From Membranipora membranacea (taxonomy: Eukaryota; Bryozoa; Gymnolaemata; Cheilostomatida; Membraniporidae), in the NCBI GenBank assembly GCA_914767715.1, contig OU612069.1, positions 28,579,387-28,643,386 of the forward strand: a DNA stretch of 64,000 bases, given 5' to 3'. Shown one piece after another: positions 60,229-64,000 of the stretch. Both the position numbers and the translations under genes were made by a program. The notes under the pieces were generated by a model. That model did not search any database. It was not told the DNA's origin and was given only the letters and a program-made list of their open reading frames with translations. Numbering within the stretch: the stretch's first letter is position 1; each line of letters begins with the position of its first letter.

Positions 60229-60597
60229 CAGGGGCGTATATTCTAAAAAATTTCACTCACTGACTTTTCAGAGATGAGCATAATAATCGGGCGCAGCTCG
60301 ATCCACACGCCGTAGGCGTGGCGGGGAGGGTGTGGGAGGGGTGCTTAAGCGCCCTCCCACCACGGAAATTTTTGCATATCGGTAGCAAAATAGTGCAAGC
60401 AGAGAGGTATTTCAATAGCTCACTGAGCTGTTGGGTACTTTCTGAAAACAACTCAATAGCAGTAGAAGATTACGGTAAAAATGCTCCAGTTATAAAGCAC
60501 CCATTTGAAAAAAATACTGACCGAGACGGGATTCGAACCCACAACAATCTTATTAACAATGATTAATAGGCGGACGCTCTACACACTGAGCTATTCA
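60229..60597. mobile_element. second copy of the tRNA-containing MITE, right end missing
   Basis: It is about 90% identical to 55195-55570, with the same caggggcgtatatt end. The tRNA-like part (60519-60597, minus strand) is better preserved here, with a perfect box B (gggttcgaatccc) and box A-like tagctcagtgtgtagagc. The copy stops where another dispersed repeat begins, so the right TIR and the TSD are lost. Confidence 0.8.
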
Positions 60598-60847
60598 CGA
60601 ATACAGAGTAGACACATGATTGTCATAGTGCCTGCAGTTTTTGACTCACTATTGGAAAATCCACAATCTACCTACCTGCCAATTTCACCACTGATATAAA
60701 TGGCAGTTTTTCTTGCAAAACAGCTACCGCAATATATTCTGTACTTAACTCACAAACAGAATTATAACTTTTCTGAACTGTGCAAGCTCTAAGTTATATG
60801 ATAGGTACGCACCAACAAGTAAGGATACACAAAAGAGAGATTGTTAT
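60598..60847 (+). repeat. dispersed repeat copies next to the LTR element
   Basis: 60598-60720 resembles the minus-strand repeat at 30602-30850 (catagtgcctgcagtttttg). The sequence just before the LTR (about 60800-60847, gtaaggatacac) resembles its first part, and 63269-63430 resembles the rest, so the LTR element inserted into a second copy. Confidence 0.6.
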
Positions 60848-61094
60848 TGTGGAGTAGTCCTATCATAAGGTTTGTTGTCATGTTGTCATACATGTACTTT
60901 GTACATGTATCTTAGAGTTGTCCTCTCTGTACATACTAAGGAGTTATCATCAGCTGCCCTGACCTATATATGACAGAGACTGACTTGACCGTGACCTTGA
61001 TTGAAGAGACACACATGAGCACTTGTCTACTGACTTTCATGGTGAGTGGACTGCTTTATATCTTGCCATCCTGATAGAACCCAACTTCGCAACA
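60848..61094 (+). repeat. 5' LTR
   Basis: 247 bp, starting tgtggagtagtcctatcat and ending cttcgcaaca. It differs from the 3' LTR at a handful of positions, which indicates a fairly recent insertion. Confidence 0.9.
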
Positions 61095-61491
61095 TGGTGT
61101 CAGTTGTGAGATATACTTAGGAGAGGTGAAGGTGAAGTGCTAGGAGAGGTGTAGAGGAGAAAGAGAGGTGTATAGGAGAGGTGAATGAGTAGGAGATAAG
61201 GTGTTATTGAGGAGAGGAGTAAGGAGAAAAAGGTGTGTAGAAAAGGTGTTTAGGTGAGTTACTAACTAGGAGTGGAAAGCCCTAGTTTAGGTGAGGAGGA
61301 AGTGCTGCCAAGGTGTATGAGAAGTGAAACATCCAAAAATCAAACAACAAAAGATATTTTCCTCCATCTTTGTTCACAAATTTTGGCTGGAAATTTGAGT
61401 AAAAGTTTTCTTTGTGTTCTTGAATACAATTTGAACTTGTGTCGCTTGAGTATACCCTAGGTTACTATTGTATAGGTTGTACACTGGTGCC

Positions 61492-62751
61492 ATGGCTAGT
61501 GTCTTTGCTAGTCTACCTGTGTTTGTTGTAGACTCATCCAATGTCCATGGGTCATTTAAGCGGTGGTCTGTTGAGTTTAATCTGGCTTTAAGAATGAAGT
61601 CGATTGAACTTGGCTATGACATCGAAGAAGTGACTACTGGCACTTGTGGTTCTAGAGTTACCTAAAAAGTGAGGGTGCCTCGCTTCGGTGAAGATGCAAA
61701 GCTGGCGTCTTTGCTCTGGTGTATGGGCAGTGATGCTCGTGAAGTAGTGTCATCGCTTGGTGTTGACTTGTTTTCCACATCTTTGGAGTTTATAGATGTG
61801 TGGAACTTGTTGAGAGAACACTTTGAGCATGACGAGTCTGAGTATGTTAAGTTGGACAAGTTTGTTACCTGTCAACAACTTGACAATGAAGATGAACGCG
61901 CTTATCTTCTGCGTGTTGAAGGACTGAGTAGGCAATGTGATTTCTCCGGTGGCAATGTCAGAGAGAGATTTGCATTGTTGATCGCAGTAAGAGGTTTGCG
62001 TAACTCAAAATTGAAGTTTGAGATGATGGCTGATGATGAGTTGAACTGGGTCAAGATCAACAAAGTTTTAAGGGCAAGACTAGCTGCGCAAGAGTCTTTG
62101 AATGCCTTAAATAGATCAGACCCGACTTATGCGCTGTCAGAGAGTAAACAGGTCCCTGCTAAGATACCTGTTAAAATTGAAGTACACGCTGAGTCTAGTG
62201 TAGTTTGTGATCCAATCAATGTTGTACCAAATGTTACTGTTATACAGGCGCATGTTGGTGAAGTGAAGTGTCGTCCTCACCGAGAGAGAAGTGATGAGAG
62301 TAGTGTAAGTAATACTTATCATGATGCTTATAACCATTCTAATCGAGGTTCTGACAACAAGAGATTTTGTAGTGACAACCATCGTTATAATGGTGATGGT
62401 GGGAGTGATCATGATGACCCTTCACTTGACCGTGAAAGGAGGTATGTAAGTCATAGTAGTAGTCAGCATTCTGGCTGTTATGTATGTCATGAAAATGATC
62501 ATATTGCGCGTTACTGTCCTGAAGGCGGGTGTTTCAGATGTCAAAGGATGTCACATCACCAGCAGGATTGTACTGATGTTTATAGATGTAGGTTTTGTTT
62601 GCGTGAAGGCCTCTCAGCAAGAGATTGCAGTTGTAGAGTAAATGGGAGCTCAGACCAGAGGTACAAAGAGCGAACTAAAAGAAAGTCATGTGATGATCGC
62701 TCTCCACCTAGGCAGAGCTCAGGTAGTAGTGATAGTAATTGGCGGAGATAA
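61492..62751 (+). pseudogene. retrotransposon Gag with zinc knuckles, one in-frame stop
   Basis: The frame starts MASVFASLPVF and continues in the same frame to 62751, interrupted only by TAA at 61663-61665. The N-terminal half resembles the Ty3-type Gag core (WNLLREHFE, then a VTCQQL region). The C-terminal part has two CX2CX4HX4C zinc knuckles (CYVCHENDHIARYC and CFRCQRMSHHQQDC). A third lacks its His (CRFCLREGLSARDC). Zinc knuckles bind packaged RNA. About 420 residues in total with the stop ignored. Confidence 0.85.
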
Positions 62752-63021
62752 CTTCCCTCTGTAAATTCTACCCTAGTGAAGAGCTGTTGTCACCTTGTAA
62801 GTAAAAATACTTGTTTTAAGTTGACATCCTATCCGCTTTTCGTTATTGCTTGTGTGGTTGCTGACATTTGTCGGTAGTCCCCGTAGTTGTGTGCTAACCC
62901 TGATCGTGGGCCACAGACTATGAGTAAACATCCCTTTCTCAAAGAAAGGGCATGTGAAGTCTCTCAACCCTGTTAGGGTTATTGAGTATGTGTCAAAAAA
63001 ACCCTTATAATAGTAAGGGCA

Positions 63022-63268
63022 TGTGGAGTAGTCCTATCATAAGGTTTGTTGTCATGTTGTCACACATGTACTTTGTACATGTATCTTGGAGTTGTCCTCT
63101 CTGTACATACCAAAGAGTTATCATCAGCTGCCCTGACCTATATATGACAGAGACTGACTTGACCGTGACCTTGATTGAAGAGACACACATGAGCACTTGT
63201 CTACTGACTTTCATGGTGAATGGACTGCTTTATATCTTGCCATCCTGATAGAACCCAACTTCGCAACA
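63022..63268 (+). repeat. 3' LTR
   Basis: 247 bp, the same length as the 5' LTR and nearly identical to it, followed directly by the gttat target duplication. Confidence 0.9.
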
Positions 63269-63806
63269 GTTATAGTGCCTGTAGTTTTTGAGCCACAAAA
63301 ACCATTATGCACCGTTGGGCACCAAAAACTCATTAGCTCTATACCATAGCGTGGCAATTTACTCGCAGTCATACCTTCCTATGATGGGCCATAGTTCTCT
63401 CTGTATGAAACCTGAATACTGATTTCCATATTTTTAAAAATGTCCACCCAATTGAGTAGCCTTGTCGCGCAGCCGTTTTATTGAGAAGAGTGACAAGGGG
63501 ATCGATAATCAATGTAGGTGCTTTTTCTAAGAAAAACAGATAATGTCAAGGCTATTATACTGATTGACACTTTAAGCCAACTAAATAAGGAAATGTCCAG
63601 TGAAGTGTACTGACTGAAGATTTATCGACCATCACACATTACTCAATATGAAACAACCCAATAAGACACAGCCTAAAATTTTTGCGCTCTTACCTAATAG
63701 CTTATGCAGGATTCAATCCTCAAACTATTGAGAAGACCAAATAGGTAATAATCCCTATAATCTAATATACAAGATATCTTTACATCAACGATGACTATCA
63801 CTTTAC
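63269..63806. other. dispersed repeat remainder and non-coding sequence
   Basis: 63269-63430 continues the dispersed repeat interrupted by the LTR element. The rest holds nothing recognisable except AT-rich unique sequence that is probably an intron of the gene at the right edge. Confidence 0.45.
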
Positions 63807-64000
63807 CTTTTAACTGACTCCTCTTCTTGGTTATTGCAGGTCTTGACATCCTTTGCCTCAGGCAGTAAAGTCTGAGAAACCTCACCACTTTCTTGATCAA
63901 TCTGAGAATCAAGCTGGTTCTGGAAACCTGAGTCTGCGCTAGCTGTACTTTCTTTGCGTTTCAACTGGCTGATTTCACTTCTCTCTAGTTTACTTCTCTC
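63807..64000 (-). CDS. exon of a coiled-coil-like gene, cut by the window edge
   Basis: On the minus strand an open frame enters from the right edge and ends at a donor (aaag|gtaaag) at 63807. The residues are charged and Ser/Gln-rich (KLERSEISQLKRKESTASAD, then QLDSQIDQESGEVSQ). No family was recognised. It could belong to a separate gene or be an upstream alternative exon of the minus-strand coiled-coil gene, although that gene already has a good ATG at 59838. Confidence 0.4.

Larger units (their letters stand above)
60848..63268 (+). mobile_element. gag-only LTR retrotransposon with 5-bp TSD
   Basis: Two 247-bp LTRs (60848-61094 and 63022-63268) are about 97% identical, start TG and end CA. 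gttat flanks both sides (60843-60847 and 63269-63273). A primer-binding-site candidate (tggtgtcag) starts at 61095, immediately after the 5' LTR. A purine-rich agtaagggca just before the 3' LTR is the likely polypurine tract. The internal region is only about 1.9 kb and holds gag but no protease, RT or integrase, so any mobility would depend on another element. Confidence 0.9.

Noticed and set aside
62137-62412. minus-strand Ile/Thr-rich ORF
   Set aside because: It is antisense to gag, whose zinc knuckles fix the coding strand.

Overview
This is eukaryotic, very probably invertebrate metazoan, genomic DNA. The genes have GT/AG introns with matching phases, and animal families are present: SLC25A10, CYP20A1, a macrodomain-PARP and a RING/B-box (TRIM-type) protein. 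The DNA is AT-rich and packed with hAT-like, P-element/THAP, LTR and non-LTR relics, foldback elements and minisatellites. A sponge or other early-branching or lophotrochozoan animal would fit, but the sequence alone does not settle the lineage. All gene models were assembled by hand from open frames, splice signals and intron phase; none has been tested against transcripts.

Layout. 964-4473 (-): seven-exon macrodomain-ADP-ribosyltransferase gene with an N-myristoylation-like start. 6815-7083 (+): an orphan open exon. 7229-7504: tRNA-derived SINE. 7494-9930 (-): decayed THAP/P-element transposase. 10629-16046 (+): CYP20A1-like cytochrome P450, apparently lacking its EXXR and heme-loop exons and interrupted by an antisense non-LTR fragment (14567-15610). 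17238-17719: hAT-type MITE. 17950-19835: degenerate non-LTR retrotransposon. 20439-28500: mostly repeats (two foldback complexes, a gag-like ORF, tandem repeats). 29725-31122 (+): candidate short secreted-peptide gene with a TATA box. 31943-37104: palindromes, a 15-bp minisatellite and a 1.25-kb TIR element. 38532-48161 (+): complete seven-exon mitochondrial dicarboxylate carrier (SLC25A10) whose introns hold a 33-copy 29-bp and a roughly 82-copy 37-bp minisatellite. 50288-53561 (+): complete six-exon RING/B-box/coiled-coil gene. 55195-55598 and 60229-60597: two copies of a MITE carrying an internal tRNA-like sequence. 56786-59838 (-): complete six-exon coiled-coil gene of unknown family. 60848-63268: LTR retrotransposon with identical-length LTRs, 5-bp target duplication and only a gag gene. 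63807-64000 (-): an exon running off the window.

The most interesting signal is recurrent: tandem arrays of about 29-46 bp straddle exon-intron junctions. They occur at the CYP20A1 acceptor, the secreted-peptide acceptor, the SLC25A10 exon 1 donor, the SLC25A10 exon 4 acceptor (33 copies) and just after the SLC25A10 stop codon. Each array multiplies a splice site. In SLC25A10 exon 4 only the last of 33 acceptors keeps the reading frame open. The genes share no obvious pathway; this looks like an ordinary gene neighbourhood heavily remodelled by repeats.
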